A stretch of DNA of 64,000 nt from Shewanella mangrovisoli (GCF_019457635.1 NZ_CP080412.1:2790001-2854000); one strand, 5' to 3'; numbered from the stretch's first letter, positions 25,412 to 34,438 are shown. Notes: a model not told the origin generated them from the sequence alone. Numbers and translations are program-made.

Positions 25412-26099
25412 ACATCATCCCCATACCGATTTGCTATTAGCCCATGCACAAGGCGAGCTGCCGTTGTCTATGTCGATTGCCATTGCGGCCCATTGTGCCC
25501 TTTGCCATGAGTGTCAATCGCAAGTCAGCCGCTTTACGGAACAAGCGGCAGAACTCGCCTTTTTAACGCCGAGCCAAACCACTGAACCTGCTTTTATCAG
25601 CGAAACCGATACCGCACAAGATGACGCCTGGCAGCAAATGTTGTCGCATATTATGGACTTGCCAGAAGCAACGCCAACTGAAAACGACTATCTCACCAAA
25701 GCGACGGTTTCCCTAAATCATAAGCATGTGCGCTATGAGATCCCTACAGTCTTTCGTCAACATATCGCTCATCCGTGGCAGCAGATTGGTAAAGTCAGCC
25801 GAATGCGTTTCGATGTGAATGAAAGCCACACCCGCGCCAGCCTATTGCATATCGACGCCTTAGGTGAGATCCCGCAGCATACCCATAAGGGATACGAACT
25901 AACCCTGTTATTGGCAGGAGAATTTTCGGATCTCAACGGGCAGTATGTTCCCGGCGATTTCATCATCTTAGATGGCAACACGCATCATTCACCCAAAACC
26001 CAGTCTGGGTGCCTCTGCTACACAGTATTAGATGCGCCTTTATATTTTACCAAAGGGCTCAGTAAATTATTGAATCCCATTGGTGAGCTGATTTATTAA
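25404..26099 (+). CDS. chrR: ChrR-type zinc-binding cupin anti-sigma factor
   Basis: A 231-residue anti-sigma factor. The N-terminal zinc-binding anti-sigma domain has His residues near the start and the HxxxCxxC motif in AHCALCHEC. The C-terminal cupin domain shows IPQHTHKGYELTLLLAGEFSDLNG, VPGDFIILDGNTHHSPKT, metal ligands H, H, E and H. In ChrR the cupin senses singlet oxygen and releases the sigma factor. The start codon lies inside the sigma gene (8-base overlap), so the two are translationally coupled. A 9-bp stem hairpin follows. Confidence 0.93.
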   Translation: MIKHHPHTDLLLAHAQGELPLSMSIAIAAHCALCHECQSQVSRFTEQAAELAFLTPSQTTEPAFISETDTAQDDAWQQMLSHIMDLPEATPTENDYLTKATVSLNHKHVRYEIPTVFRQHIAHPWQQIGKVSRMRFDVNESHTRASLLHIDALGEIPQHTHKGYELTLLLAGEFSDLNGQYVPGDFIILDGNTHHSPKTQSGCLCYTVLDAPLYFTKGLSKLLNPIGELIY

Positions 26100-26177
26100 T
26101 CTCGCAGACATTTAAAATAAGCTAGCAGAGTGGATAACCGATAAACGCAAAATTACAACAAAACACAAACAAACTTA

Positions 26178-26222
26178 TTTCCCGCTGAGTAAAAAATAAA
26201 CTTGCCAGCGGGAATTTTGCTG
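26178..26222 (+). terminator. Probable terminator of the sigma/chrR operon
   Basis: TTCCCGCTG (26179-26187) pairs with CAGCGGGAA (26206-26214) across an A-rich 18-nt loop and is followed by TTTTGCTGTT. Confidence 0.5.
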
Positions 26223-26229
26223 TTATACT
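26202..26229 (+). promoter_or_regulatory. Orphan sigma-70-like promoter
   Basis: TTGCCA (26202-26207), 16-base spacer, TATACT (26224-26229). The nearest gene starts about 405 bases downstream, so it could drive a long leader or a small RNA. Confidence 0.35.
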
Positions 26230-26633
26230 GCCCACCGTTTTGAGAAGTATCTTGTCGTTATCCTTTTTATATCGGTTCGTCAATTCGCGTAAGCAATGAC
26301 AAAAACGATCCTCACGAAGAAAGCCTACTACAAGTAAGTCCCACAAAAATAATGAGTTAGTGATTTTCTGCATCGACTCAAAAACAGTGAACTATTTAAT
26401 TAAACCAATGTCATAGTATTGTCACTTTGCTATGGTCAACTGGGCTAATTGAGATATTCCATTGACATAATCGCTGATATGCATTAGTTATCAATAAGGC
26501 ATCTCTTGATTAATGCTCATGGAATGGGTAACCTCAAGACTCATTAGTATCATCTTTCGCAATTATGCTAAGGATATTTTATTGTTATAACTTACTCACC
26601 TAAGGGTGAATTGAATTAAAAGGAGTGTGGCCT

Positions 26634-26807
26634 ATGTCATACAAAATTAACGGACATGAAATCACAGTGAACTTCCCTGTAGACTCTATTTCAGTTAACA
26701 AAACATCCATTGCTTTTACCGATAGACAAGGTAAAAACAAACAGACTTTTTCAAAGCGTACCGAAGCCTTAAACTTTATGAAATGGCTATTGTCGGCAAA
26801 TAAATAA
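26634..26807 (+). CDS. Small unknown protein (57 residues)
   Basis: The ATG at 26634 has AAAAGGAG eight bases upstream, an excellent ribosome site. The product starts MSYKINGHEITVNFPVDSI and is alternately polar and hydrophobic, followed by a basic segment (DRQGKNKQTFSKRTEAL) and a short helix, NFMKWLLSANK. It has no signal peptide, membrane segment or cysteine. I do not recognise the family. An upstream GTG in the same frame overlaps the ribosome site and is unlikely as the start. Confidence 0.7.
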   Translation: MSYKINGHEITVNFPVDSISVNKTSIAFTDRQGKNKQTFSKRTEALNFMKWLLSANK

Positions 26808-26952
26808 GTCTCATGGTGTACTCCTGAGAGTACCCAAAACGGTGTTTAGGTTTATTCGGTTCCCATTTTCCTCGCCATACCGAAGCCTAATGACCGAAAT
26901 AGATAGCCCAATATCACGATTTGCTATCCCCTTACGTCGAATGACGAACTCG

Positions 26953-26999
26953 TTTGGTTCAGGCGGTATCTAGCTCACACAGATACGTGCCGAACCAAA
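26953..26999. repeat. Long imperfect inverted repeat (REP-like or structured RNA)
   Basis: TTTGGTTC (26953-26960), GGC and GTATCT pair with AGATAC, GCC and GAACCAAA (to 26999), 17 base pairs broken by small bulges, around a 9-base loop. No T tract follows on either strand. It lies upstream of the small gene at 27085. Confidence 0.6.
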
Positions 27000-27084
27000 T
27001 GTGTATTCCACTAACCTAGATCAAATTAATCTGCATTTTCCCCTGCTAATATAATCACTCACTCAGTTTGTGAATGTATTTTCT

Positions 27085-27345
27085 ATGTCAAAACCCGATA
27101 CTAAAACGGCTATGCTGACCTTAATAACCCAGATTAAACAGGTTATTCCGCTCAACTTAGATGAAGCGCAAATGTGCCAAGGTGAGTGTTTAGGCTGTTC
27201 TAAAAAAATGCTGGAAATGTTGGATGCTGAAATAAGCTACTGGCAATATTCAACCGATACGCCGGGATTGAAAGATCTTAAACATCTAGAAAAGATAGCC
27301 ACACGCGCCCACAAAATATTAAAGCGCAATAAGTTAGTTGGCTAA
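27085..27345 (+). CDS. Small unknown protein with a CxxxCxxC motif
   Basis: From the ATG at 27085 the product has 86 residues: MSKPDTKTAMLTLITQIKQ, then CQGECLGCSKKMLEMLDAE, then a charged helical C terminus. The cysteines could bind metal. The ribosome site is weak. A GTG five codons upstream is an alternative. An AT-rich extended -10 (TGCTAATATAAT) lies upstream. The family is not recognised. The gene converges on the PLP-enzyme gene, with only 3 bases between the stops. Confidence 0.65.
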   Translation: MSKPDTKTAMLTLITQIKQVIPLNLDEAQMCQGECLGCSKKMLEMLDAEISYWQYSTDTPGLKDLKHLEKIATRAHKILKRNKLVG

Positions 27346-27348
27346 ACG

Positions 27349-28326
27349 CTATCCTGCATCACCCTCACCGTATTTTCGTCTGTATCTTGGCAACATGGTT
27401 TGATTTCCTAATAGCCCACCCTGATGAATATAGAGAATGGAGGCATGTTGCTCGCGCCGTAAATAATCCTCTAACACCATAAAGCCTAAGGGATCGTAGA
27501 GTAATTCAAATTGCACACCGCTGGCACAGAGTCGTTGCCACATGGCATAAAACTCAGGATAGAGTTTCCCAAAATGGTATTTCTTCCCCACATTCAAAAT
27601 CTGTGGATGTTCAGCAGAGTTGGGATTTAACTCATAAAACTGCTGCGTTAAATATTCATCGCCGCCGACAACGGCGCAGGTAAGCACTCGAATATTCAAT
27701 TGCTGACGCACAAAATACTGATTTAAAAAAAGCGCCGTCGTACCTGTACCTGCGGGTAAAAACACCTTGAGATCGGAAATATGCTGAGACTCGGCCCAAG
27801 CGGCTATTTCGGCGGCTAACTGACTGACGCCATATTGCGCATACTGGCAGCGCCCGCCCTCGGGAATAAACAAAGCCTTAGGCTCAGCAGGCAAGACTTG
27901 CTGCTCAATATAGTCATGGCAAATCCAATTAGGCTCACGATGAAGAGAAGGATTGGCTGCAATCAGGCTTGATAAATCAATGACACGCGTACCATTAGCA
28001 ATAGCAGCGGCATAGTTGCCCGTCGGCAATGTGCGGACATGGCTAGCGATATGATCAACATAAAAATCGCACTGCCAGCCCTTTAGCTTGGCGAGCGCCG
28101 ACAGAGAATACAACGAGTTAGCCTGCGCAGAGCCATGACCAATCAGCTTAGTCACACCAGTAAACTCATGATCTAGAAAATAGGCAAACTTACGCGCTTT
28201 ATTGCCACTAAACGCAGGATGCAATAAATCGTCTCGCTTGAGAAATATCTCGCGCCCGGCAAAGGAAAAAGACTCTACTGGACTCTTAGAGAGCAAGCTT
28301 TGACTCAACTGGCTATTGGCTAACAT
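27349..28326 (-). CDS. PLP-dependent ACC deaminase/D-cysteine desulfhydrase-like enzyme
   Basis: A 325-residue fold-type II PLP enzyme. The family motif is LKRDDLLHPAFSGNKARKF, which includes the PLP lysine, followed by HGSAQANSLYSLSALAKLKGW. The phosphate-binding loop is PAGTGTTALFL and the end has ILYIHQGGLLGN. This is the DcyD/ACC-deaminase family; the real substrate (D-cysteine, ACC or another amino acid) cannot be told. The start at 28326 (MLANSQ) is chosen because the 24-residue extension above it has no family match and a poor ribosome site. Confidence 0.85.
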   Translation of the reverse strand: MLANSQLSQSLLSKSPVESFSFAGREIFLKRDDLLHPAFSGNKARKFAYFLDHEFTGVTKLIGHGSAQANSLYSLSALAKLKGWQCDFYVDHIASHVRTLPTGNYAAAIANGTRVIDLSSLIAANPSLHREPNWICHDYIEQQVLPAEPKALFIPEGGRCQYAQYGVSQLAAEIAAWAESQHISDLKVFLPAGTGTTALFLNQYFVRQQLNIRVLTCAVVGGDEYLTQQFYELNPNSAEHPQILNVGKKYHFGKLYPEFYAMWQRLCASGVQFELLYDPLGFMVLEDYLRREQHASILYIHQGGLLGNQTMLPRYRRKYGEGDAG

Positions 28327-28580
28327 GAATACACTCGAAGGAAACAAGGCCGTTAGTGTACCGCGAGCTTGTCTACATCGTCCGTAATTATTAAGCATTT
28401 TCGCGAAAATCTAGCATTTTTTACAACGTCACACAGTCATCAACATAAACATCTTATTGATAAATAATGAAAAATATTTTGGCACAATTCTCGCTTACAC
28501 CATTTAAGTATCAATTAATGATCCTGTGTGTTGGCCAACATCATTCCAACACAGATTTAAAATGAGTTAAGGAGTATTCA

Positions 28581-28988
28581 ATGTCGCTTTTACGGTTAAT
28601 TTTCAATATCGCTTGGTTTGTCCTTGGTGGATTTGTGATGGGACTCGCCTGGTGGCTCGCGGGGATTTTGTGTTTTATCAGTATTATTGGTATTCCCTTC
28701 GGCCGAGCCTGCTTTGTGATTGGCGAATTGACCTTCTGGCCCTTTGGGCAGGAACAAATGAATCGTCGCCATTTAACCGGACGTGAAGATTTAGGCACTG
28801 GCGCCTTTGGCATGGTAGGCAATATTATTTGGTTCTTGCTGTTTGGGATTTGGTTGGCCATAGGTCATTTAGCCCATGCCCTCGCCTGCTTTGTGACGAT
28901 TATTGGTATCCCCTTTGGGATCCAACATATCAAGCTGGCGCTATTAAGCCTGACGCCGATCGGGCAAACCATAGTAGCGAAAGCGTAA
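28581..28988 (+). CDS. yccF: YccF family inner-membrane protein
   Basis: A 135-residue membrane protein with a duplicated YccF unit. The first half has LIFNIAWFVLGGFVMGLAWW and ISIIGIPFGRACF; the second has VGNIIWFLLFGIWLAIGHLAHAL and VTIIGIPFGIQHIKLA. The ATG has TAAGGAG upstream. Its function is unknown. The 3' end is part of a 23-bp tandem repeat that continues past the stop. Confidence 0.92.
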   Translation: MSLLRLIFNIAWFVLGGFVMGLAWWLAGILCFISIIGIPFGRACFVIGELTFWPFGQEQMNRRHLTGREDLGTGAFGMVGNIIWFLLFGIWLAIGHLAHALACFVTIIGIPFGIQHIKLALLSLTPIGQTIVAKA

Positions 28989-29061
28989 TAACCACAGTAG
29001 CGAAGGCGTAGTAATCATAGTCGCTAAAGCGTAGTAATCATAGTCGCTAAAGCGTAAGGCA
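28970..29061. repeat. Four 23-bp tandem repeats at the yccF 3' end
   Basis: The unit CATAGTCGCTAAAGCGTAGTAAT, with small variations, occurs at 28970, 28993, 29016 and 29039. The first copy includes the last codons and stop of yccF; the others are noncoding. The 23-base period is not a multiple of 3. Confidence 0.85.
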
Positions 29062-29073
29062 AATCACTCAGCA

Positions 29074-29943
29074 CTACTCTACGTCAGTAGGTAGTGCTGA
29101 TAAATAGTTTGGCAGTGACTGCACTAACCTTGCCTCATGAAAGGCGGTTTCCTCATCGAGCAAATCGCCACAATCTGCAAACGACGCACTCCCATCCCCT
29201 TGCTCTAGGCTTATGATTTCGAATAGATAATGCGCCAGTTTAGCTGGCGCATCTATGGTGATGTCATGACCACAATAGGCCAAGACAACCAAGTCGACCT
29301 TAAACTGTTGTGCTAATGCCCTGCTGGTTTGAATATTCACTAAGGCATCACGATCACCCGATAAAATACTGACGGGCACAGTTAAAGACGCTGGGCAGCG
29401 ATAACGAAACGCCGCCCACAACTGACGACATGCATTGCTGAAAAATGGCGTCGACTCGTGGCGATATCGGCTCCAACGCTCAATCAAGGCAATATCGCGC
29501 CGATGGCGATAGCTGGTTAAGCGGACAATCGTCGATTCGATGGGATTAAGCTGTCGACCACGGCAACGATTGAGCCAAGCACGCAGAGCATTCAATCCAT
29601 TAAATCGTTGATACCAGGGCGATAAGTTAGCCGCGCTGCTATTCAATACAAATAGGTGCTTTATCTGCTCCGGGCGCTGCTTAGCCATTTCCATGGCGAG
29701 CATGCCGCCCATCGATAAGCCCAGCAGATAAAAGGCTTGTCCCGCTAATTGCTCATCCAATTGTTGCCATACCGAGCTGGCATATTCAGCGATAGTTAAA
29801 GGGCTGGCTTGGTGAGTGAGGATCCCATTGCCGGGCAAGTCAGGGGTGAACACTCTGCAACCCTTTTGCCTTAACCTTTGGTCAAAGCCATTCCAATGGC
29901 GTTGATCCCGCATTAAGCCCCTGAGTAATACCCAAGTTGTCAT
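29074..29943 (-). CDS. Alpha/beta hydrolase
   Basis: A 289-residue serine hydrolase. It starts MTTWVLLRGLMRDQRHW, contains FTPDLPGNG, the nucleophile elbow GLSMGGMLAMEMA, a lid region, and LSGDRDALV and YCGHDITIDAP for the acid and histidine. The ATG overlaps the upstream deacylase stop as ATGA, which implies translational coupling. An in-frame start seven codons upstream would lie within the previous gene. The substrate is unknown. Confidence 0.88.
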   Translation of the reverse strand: MTTWVLLRGLMRDQRHWNGFDQRLRQKGCRVFTPDLPGNGILTHQASPLTIAEYASSVWQQLDEQLAGQAFYLLGLSMGGMLAMEMAKQRPEQIKHLFVLNSSAANLSPWYQRFNGLNALRAWLNRCRGRQLNPIESTIVRLTSYRHRRDIALIERWSRYRHESTPFFSNACRQLWAAFRYRCPASLTVPVSILSGDRDALVNIQTSRALAQQFKVDLVVLAYCGHDITIDAPAKLAHYLFEIISLEQGDGSASFADCGDLLDEETAFHEARLVQSLPNYLSALPTDVE

Positions 29944-30968
29944 CAAAAACGCTCCCGATACCAAAACTGCTGCGCACTCTGTGTAAGTTGTGTGAGATGT
30001 TCGGGCGTCAGCCCTTCTAATTCCCGTGCATACGCCGCCTCCATCAAGAACTGCATCAGTACTGTGTGCCGACGTAAAATCCTGTGGTGTCTGTGTGTTT
30101 TTTGCGGATTAAAAAACCCCGCAAAATTAAATATTTGCCTTGGATTTTTTTTAATCCATGCCCACGAGCCCATCTCTAAGGTCAAAGGTAAGAATGGAAT
30201 ATTTGCTTGAGGATCTTGGGCATGATGCTGGCGATACAAGTAATCCCAAATATCACCATGGGTGCGATAAAACTGGCTCTGGGGCGCAAGCCGATAATGG
30301 CCATGATGGGGATAGCTAGCTTCAAATAATTGCTTTAAGTGATAAATGAAGTGGGCATTTTCAAAGGACGCGCGCGTGTGGGCATAGGGAAACCAGATAT
30401 GATCCGTCAAACCAAAACCAGAATGCGCATCGAGGGAAATGAGACTGGTGCTTTGTCTAAGCAATTGTTGCACATAAGCCACCAGCCCCGCGGTTTCGAG
30501 CTCCATACCGCCAAGACCACGAAACCAAGGCAACTTAGAGGAGAGCCGCTGCCCTCCAACCATAAAAGACACTTTTTCCCGGGACTCTATCGGGGCATTG
30601 CGCATCAAGTCGACCTGATTTCCATTACCGCGACTCCCCAGCAGTAACCCGACGGGATTCACCACAGGGACAAAGGCTAAGCGGATGTCTGTTAATAACG
30701 CTTGTAGGTGTTTGTCCCACGCAAGGCGCTGCAACAGGCTGTTAAGCAAAGCTAAAATTACCTGGGAGCCAATCCGCTCCACCCCATGCACGCCGCCGAC
30801 GAATAACACTGTCGGACAAGAGCGCTCGGTGACGCCTAACTCGACACTGTAGAGCGGAAAATGTTGGTGCCGAAATGGAATGTCGGCAAGAACCTGATAT
30901 TTGAGTTTAAGATGATGATTATCAATGAGTTGCGATAGTGTATCTAACTCGAATGGAATGTTATTCAT
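29943..30968 (-). CDS. M14/DUF2817-type zinc carboxypeptidase-like protein
   Basis: A 341-residue protein of the M14 superfamily, similar to the DUF2817/succinylglutamate-desuccinylase-like branch. The zinc motif is LFVGGVHGVERIGSQ (H and E), followed by VPVVNPVGLLLGSRGN, the histidine in LDAHSGFG, and LTLEMGSW with the catalytic glutamate. It is probably a metal-dependent amidohydrolase or carboxypeptidase acting on a small substrate. It is followed by an overlapping alpha/beta hydrolase gene, so the two probably work on the same compound. Confidence 0.82.
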   Translation of the reverse strand: MNNIPFELDTLSQLIDNHHLKLKYQVLADIPFRHQHFPLYSVELGVTERSCPTVLFVGGVHGVERIGSQVILALLNSLLQRLAWDKHLQALLTDIRLAFVPVVNPVGLLLGSRGNGNQVDLMRNAPIESREKVSFMVGGQRLSSKLPWFRGLGGMELETAGLVAYVQQLLRQSTSLISLDAHSGFGLTDHIWFPYAHTRASFENAHFIYHLKQLFEASYPHHGHYRLAPQSQFYRTHGDIWDYLYRQHHAQDPQANIPFLPLTLEMGSWAWIKKNPRQIFNFAGFFNPQKTHRHHRILRRHTVLMQFLMEAAYARELEGLTPEHLTQLTQSAQQFWYRERF

Positions 30969-31074
30969 ATCATCCTAGAAAGTGAAATGAGCATCGACTC
31001 ATAGCCTTAGGACGATATTAATGGCGAACCACGACACATTTATGACAACAGATTAAGCCAAAGCCAAGTTCACT

Positions 31075-31827
31075 TTAGTGGCGTGTCACTTCCTCCTGAA
31101 ACAACAACTCCCCCATAATACTCTCAATATCCAGCTGAGCTAAGCCTTGGTCGAAAACATCTCGCCAATGGCGCCCCTCCTCGGTATTACGAAACGCGAC
31201 GTAGAGCTGTTTATTCGCAAGCAGTTGTTTATTCACCTGTAATTTATCCGCCAATGGCTGCAGATGAGGCTGCTTTAACAAGTAATAGAGTACGTTGACA
31301 TCAATCACTGCACCATCGATGCGACCGGCTGCCACCTTCTTGATGTTTTGTTCATCGGAGATCACGGCCTCGACGGGCTGTGTACCAGAAGCAATCATCA
31401 GATCTAGGGAGTCGGTATTTACATAGTCCTTCACCACCCCTAAGGTATAGCGGTTCAGATCGGCTAAGTAGTGCCAGCTGATGGGATGTGATTTTTGCTC
31501 AACAATGCCTAATGGACTGATCCCTATCGGTTTTGAAAAAACAAACTTGTCCGTTTCAAAATAATATTCTGGAAAATAGCCAATGTAATCGGAGCTTGGC
31601 ATGGCCGCCAATTTTATCGCCCGGCTCCAAGGGTAAAAATCCACGACCAGTTGCTGTTCCATACGTTCGAAGGCGGCTTGAGCGACCGCGACACTGGCCC
31701 CTTGTTGTGCCAGTTGCTGACCGGAATAAGGCGGCCAGAGTAATGAGGTGAGCTTAAGCGTATCGGCAAATGCGCTATTGGCCGTGGCGAAAAGGCAACA
31801 GAGCATCAGTAGGCACCAGCGGAACAT
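31075..31827 (-). CDS. Periplasmic substrate-binding protein (SBP_bac_3-like)
   Basis: A 250-residue protein with a Sec signal (MFRWCLLMLCCLFATANSAFA). The mature part starts LKLTSLLWPPYSG, followed by VDFYPWSRAIKLA and GYFPEYYFETDKFVFSKPIG. This is the extracellular solute-binding family 3 fold, in the orphan type common in Shewanella. No ABC transporter genes are next to it, so it may act as a sensor or bind a ligand for a distant partner. The ligand is unknown. Confidence 0.8.
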   Translation of the reverse strand: MFRWCLLMLCCLFATANSAFADTLKLTSLLWPPYSGQQLAQQGASVAVAQAAFERMEQQLVVDFYPWSRAIKLAAMPSSDYIGYFPEYYFETDKFVFSKPIGISPLGIVEQKSHPISWHYLADLNRYTLGVVKDYVNTDSLDLMIASGTQPVEAVISDEQNIKKVAAGRIDGAVIDVNVLYYLLKQPHLQPLADKLQVNKQLLANKQLYVAFRNTEEGRHWRDVFDQGLAQLDIESIMGELLFQEEVTRH

Positions 31828-32093
31828 AACACCTCCATCAAAGGATCATCTGTTTTAATGGATTGAAAAACAAACAATTCATCACATGCTCATCGGTTAA
31901 ACTCTTTTCAGTATAATCAGCGATGCTTCAAGGTACAGTGAATATTTGTTACATATTTACCCGACGAGAAGCTGGTTTAAGCAGAAATGATAAGAGTAGA
32001 CTGAAACGAGCATCGATACTCACTGTCGTCATACACACGGCGAAAAGTAGAAGATGAGGCCAAGCTGATGAAGTCAATCTGAGGGGACGCGAT

Positions 32094-32357
32094 ATGCCAA
32101 TTTCTTTCAAAGACAGTAAGTTGACTTTTATGCATCCAGCGATGACTCGAACCGTCATTACCGTGATAGGGGCATGTTTTACCTTTGTCGGAGGGATATT
32201 TTTACTCTTACCCGGACCGGGACTGCTGTTTATCCTGATAGGGTTAACCCTCTTAAGTACCCAGTATCCTTGGGCAAAACGTTGGCTGCGCCTAAGTCAG
32301 CGACAATTAAGCAAAAGTGCGGCTTGGCTCGATAATCAAATTCGCCGCCACCGATAA
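32094..32357 (+). CDS. PGPGW-motif membrane protein
   Basis: An 87-residue protein with two hydrophobic segments joined by LLLPGPGLLFILIGL, the signature of the TMEM_PGPGW domain. The C terminus is basic. The ATG has GAGGGG seven bases upstream. Function unknown. Confidence 0.82.
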   Translation: MPISFKDSKLTFMHPAMTRTVITVIGACFTFVGGIFLLLPGPGLLFILIGLTLLSTQYPWAKRWLRLSQRQLSKSAAWLDNQIRRHR

Positions 32358-32422
32358 TCTTGAGTCTCCACCTAAACATCAACCCAAGCTCTCGAACTTG
32401 GGTTGATTTATCTTATGTGCCC

Positions 32423-32588
32423 TTGGGCGTGATGACGTTTTAGGGGTATTTTGCAGCGATGTAGCTGACGTTTATGCAAGGCAGAGTCCGTGCTGTGTAG
32501 TTATTCTACATAAACGGACGATAACGCAGCAGAAACGCCAGCTAAACGCTGCCCGAAGGATTTCATCTCAAAACGTCAACACGCCCTA
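32423..32588. mobile_element. Palindromic MITE-like element, copy 2 (short form, 166 bp)
   Basis: The ends TTGGGCGTGATGACGTTTT (32423-32441) and AAAACGTCAACACGCCCTA (32570-32588) are 19-bp inverted repeats with two mismatches. The core (GTCCGTGCTGTGTAG...ACGGAC) is nearly identical to copy 1, which differs mainly by an extra 115 bases. The last three bases, on the minus strand, are the TAG stop codon of the acyl-CoA synthetase gene. No reading frame is present. Confidence 0.8.
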
Positions 32589-34310
32589 GGCATTAATATC
32601 TTCATATAACTCTTGGTACATCAGCTCACGCATTTTAAATTTCTGGATTTTGCCCGTGACAGTCATGGGATACTGCTCCACAAACTTGATGTAGCGAGGC
32701 ACTTTAAAGTAGGCGAACTTTTCGGTGAGGAAATGGCGAATATCCTCCTCTGAAATCGTGGCGCCACTGCGAACCTTGATCCACGCGCACACTTCCTCGC
32801 CATATTTATCACTGTGCACCCCAAACACTGCTGCATCTTGCACATCTTTATGGGTATAGAGTTTCTCTTCAATCTCACGGGGATAAATATTCTCGCCACC
32901 GCGAATAATCATATCTTTAATGCGACCAACAATTTGCACATAGCCTTGCTCATCCATTTGCCCAATATCGCCAGAATGCAGCCAGCCTTCACTGTCGATG
33001 GTTGCCGCCGTTTTTTCAGGATCGTTCCAGTAACACTGCATTATGCAATACCCACGGCTACAGACTTCACCGGGTGTATTTATCGGCAGCACTTCACCAA
33101 ATTCATCGACGATTTTCACTTCGGTATGGGGTAAAGCACGGCCCACGGTCAGCACACGCTTCTCTACCGGTGAGTCGATTTCGGTAATGTGATTCAGCGG
33201 GCTGCACTCGGTTTGACCATACCCAATTAACACTTCCTGCATATACATCAGGTTTTGTACCCGGCGCATCACTTCTTCTGGGCAAGTCGCTCCCGCCATA
33301 ACACCGGTACGCAGCGAGCTTAAGTCAAAGCGCTTAAATTCGGGGTGCTCTAACTCCGCAATAAACATGGTCGGTACGCCGTGCAGTGCGGTGCAGCGTT
33401 CACGCTCTACCACCTCTAGGGTGGTTAGCGGATCAAAGGAGTCCCCAGGAAAAACCGCCGCCGCGCCCTTAGCAAGGCACACTAAGCTCCCGAGTACCAT
33501 GCCAAAGCAATGATATAAAGGCACAGGAATGCAGAGCTTATCTTCACAGGTAAACTTCATCGCCTCGGCCACTAAGTAGCCATTATTCAGGATGTTATGG
33601 TGCGATAAGGTCGCACCCTTTGGGCTCCCCGTAGTGCCAGAGGTAAATTGAATATTAATCGCATCATAAGGGCTAAGTGACTCGGCGATTTGCTCTAGCG
33701 CCGCCTTGTCATCGGCCGTCACTTCAACCAATAAATCATCAAAGTTCAACATGCCGGGAGACTGCTCTGCCCCCATGCGGATCACAAATTGTAACTCGGG
33801 CAACGCCTTGGCCTGCAATTGCCCTGCGGCGCACACCATAAGCTCTGGCGCTAACTCGTAGAGCATCTGCAAGTAATTACTGGACTTGAATTTATCGGCG
33901 CAGATCACCGCCCTACAGCCTACGTTAGTCAGGGCATATTGTAATTCTTCGGGCCGATAAGCAGGGTTGATACACACCATGATGGCGCCAATTTTGGCGG
34001 TGGCGAATTGGGTTAGACACCACTCAATATTATTTGGCGACCAAATGCCCACGCGATCCCCAGGACCTATGCCCAGTTTGAGTAAACCTGTGGCCAAGGC
34101 ATCAATTTGTGCAAGGTATTGGCGGTAATTCCAGCGGATATCTTGATGATTCACAACAACAGCTAACTGTTCGGGATAAGCGTTAGCGATATCGTTAAGG
34201 TACTGTCCTATGGTTTTTTCAACGAGCTCTGGGGAATTAGGCCCCCGGAACTCACTGTATTTGAGAGGATGAGTGGCTTGATTTATTGCTTGAGTCGTTG
34301 AAACAGACAT
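32586..34310 (-). CDS. AMP-forming acyl-CoA synthetase
   Basis: A 574-residue acyl-CoA synthetase of the AMP-binding family. Motifs are QFTSGTTGSPKGATLSHHN (P-loop), GYGQTECSPLNHIT, GWLHSGDIGQMDEQGY and GRIKDMIIRGGENIYP, with the catalytic lysine in MTVTGKIQKFKM. The chain length it prefers cannot be read. Its TAG stop lies inside the terminal repeat of a MITE-like element, so the insertion may have set the present C terminus (YEDINA). Confidence 0.93.
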   Translation of the reverse strand: MSVSTTQAINQATHPLKYSEFRGPNSPELVEKTIGQYLNDIANAYPEQLAVVVNHQDIRWNYRQYLAQIDALATGLLKLGIGPGDRVGIWSPNNIEWCLTQFATAKIGAIMVCINPAYRPEELQYALTNVGCRAVICADKFKSSNYLQMLYELAPELMVCAAGQLQAKALPELQFVIRMGAEQSPGMLNFDDLLVEVTADDKAALEQIAESLSPYDAINIQFTSGTTGSPKGATLSHHNILNNGYLVAEAMKFTCEDKLCIPVPLYHCFGMVLGSLVCLAKGAAAVFPGDSFDPLTTLEVVERERCTALHGVPTMFIAELEHPEFKRFDLSSLRTGVMAGATCPEEVMRRVQNLMYMQEVLIGYGQTECSPLNHITEIDSPVEKRVLTVGRALPHTEVKIVDEFGEVLPINTPGEVCSRGYCIMQCYWNDPEKTAATIDSEGWLHSGDIGQMDEQGYVQIVGRIKDMIIRGGENIYPREIEEKLYTHKDVQDAAVFGVHSDKYGEEVCAWIKVRSGATISEEDIRHFLTEKFAYFKVPRYIKFVEQYPMTVTGKIQKFKMRELMYQELYEDINA

Positions 34311-34438
34311 TAAGGCCTCCGTGCTTTTTTATTATGGTTAGCGGGATTCAAACTAACCAATCCTCGGAACATGTCACAAGTAAAAAAGCACGGTATTAGA
34401 CTAAAGAGTAAGGATGTTCTATTACTCGAACGTCTTGA

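Larger units (their letters stand above)
26100..26633. other. Gene-poor AT-rich region (534 bases)
   Basis: It holds the chrR terminator and an orphan promoter-like site. Only very short frames occur, for example 13 codons from an ATG near 26296. No convincing gene was seen. Confidence 0.5.

Noticed and set aside
26290..26340. A 13-codon leader-like frame (MTKTILTKKAYYK)
   Set aside because: Too short, with a weak ribosome site and no regulated gene just downstream.
26122..26373. Minus-strand frame of 83 codons
   Set aside because: It crosses the chrR terminator, lacks a ribosome site and has no recognisable motif.
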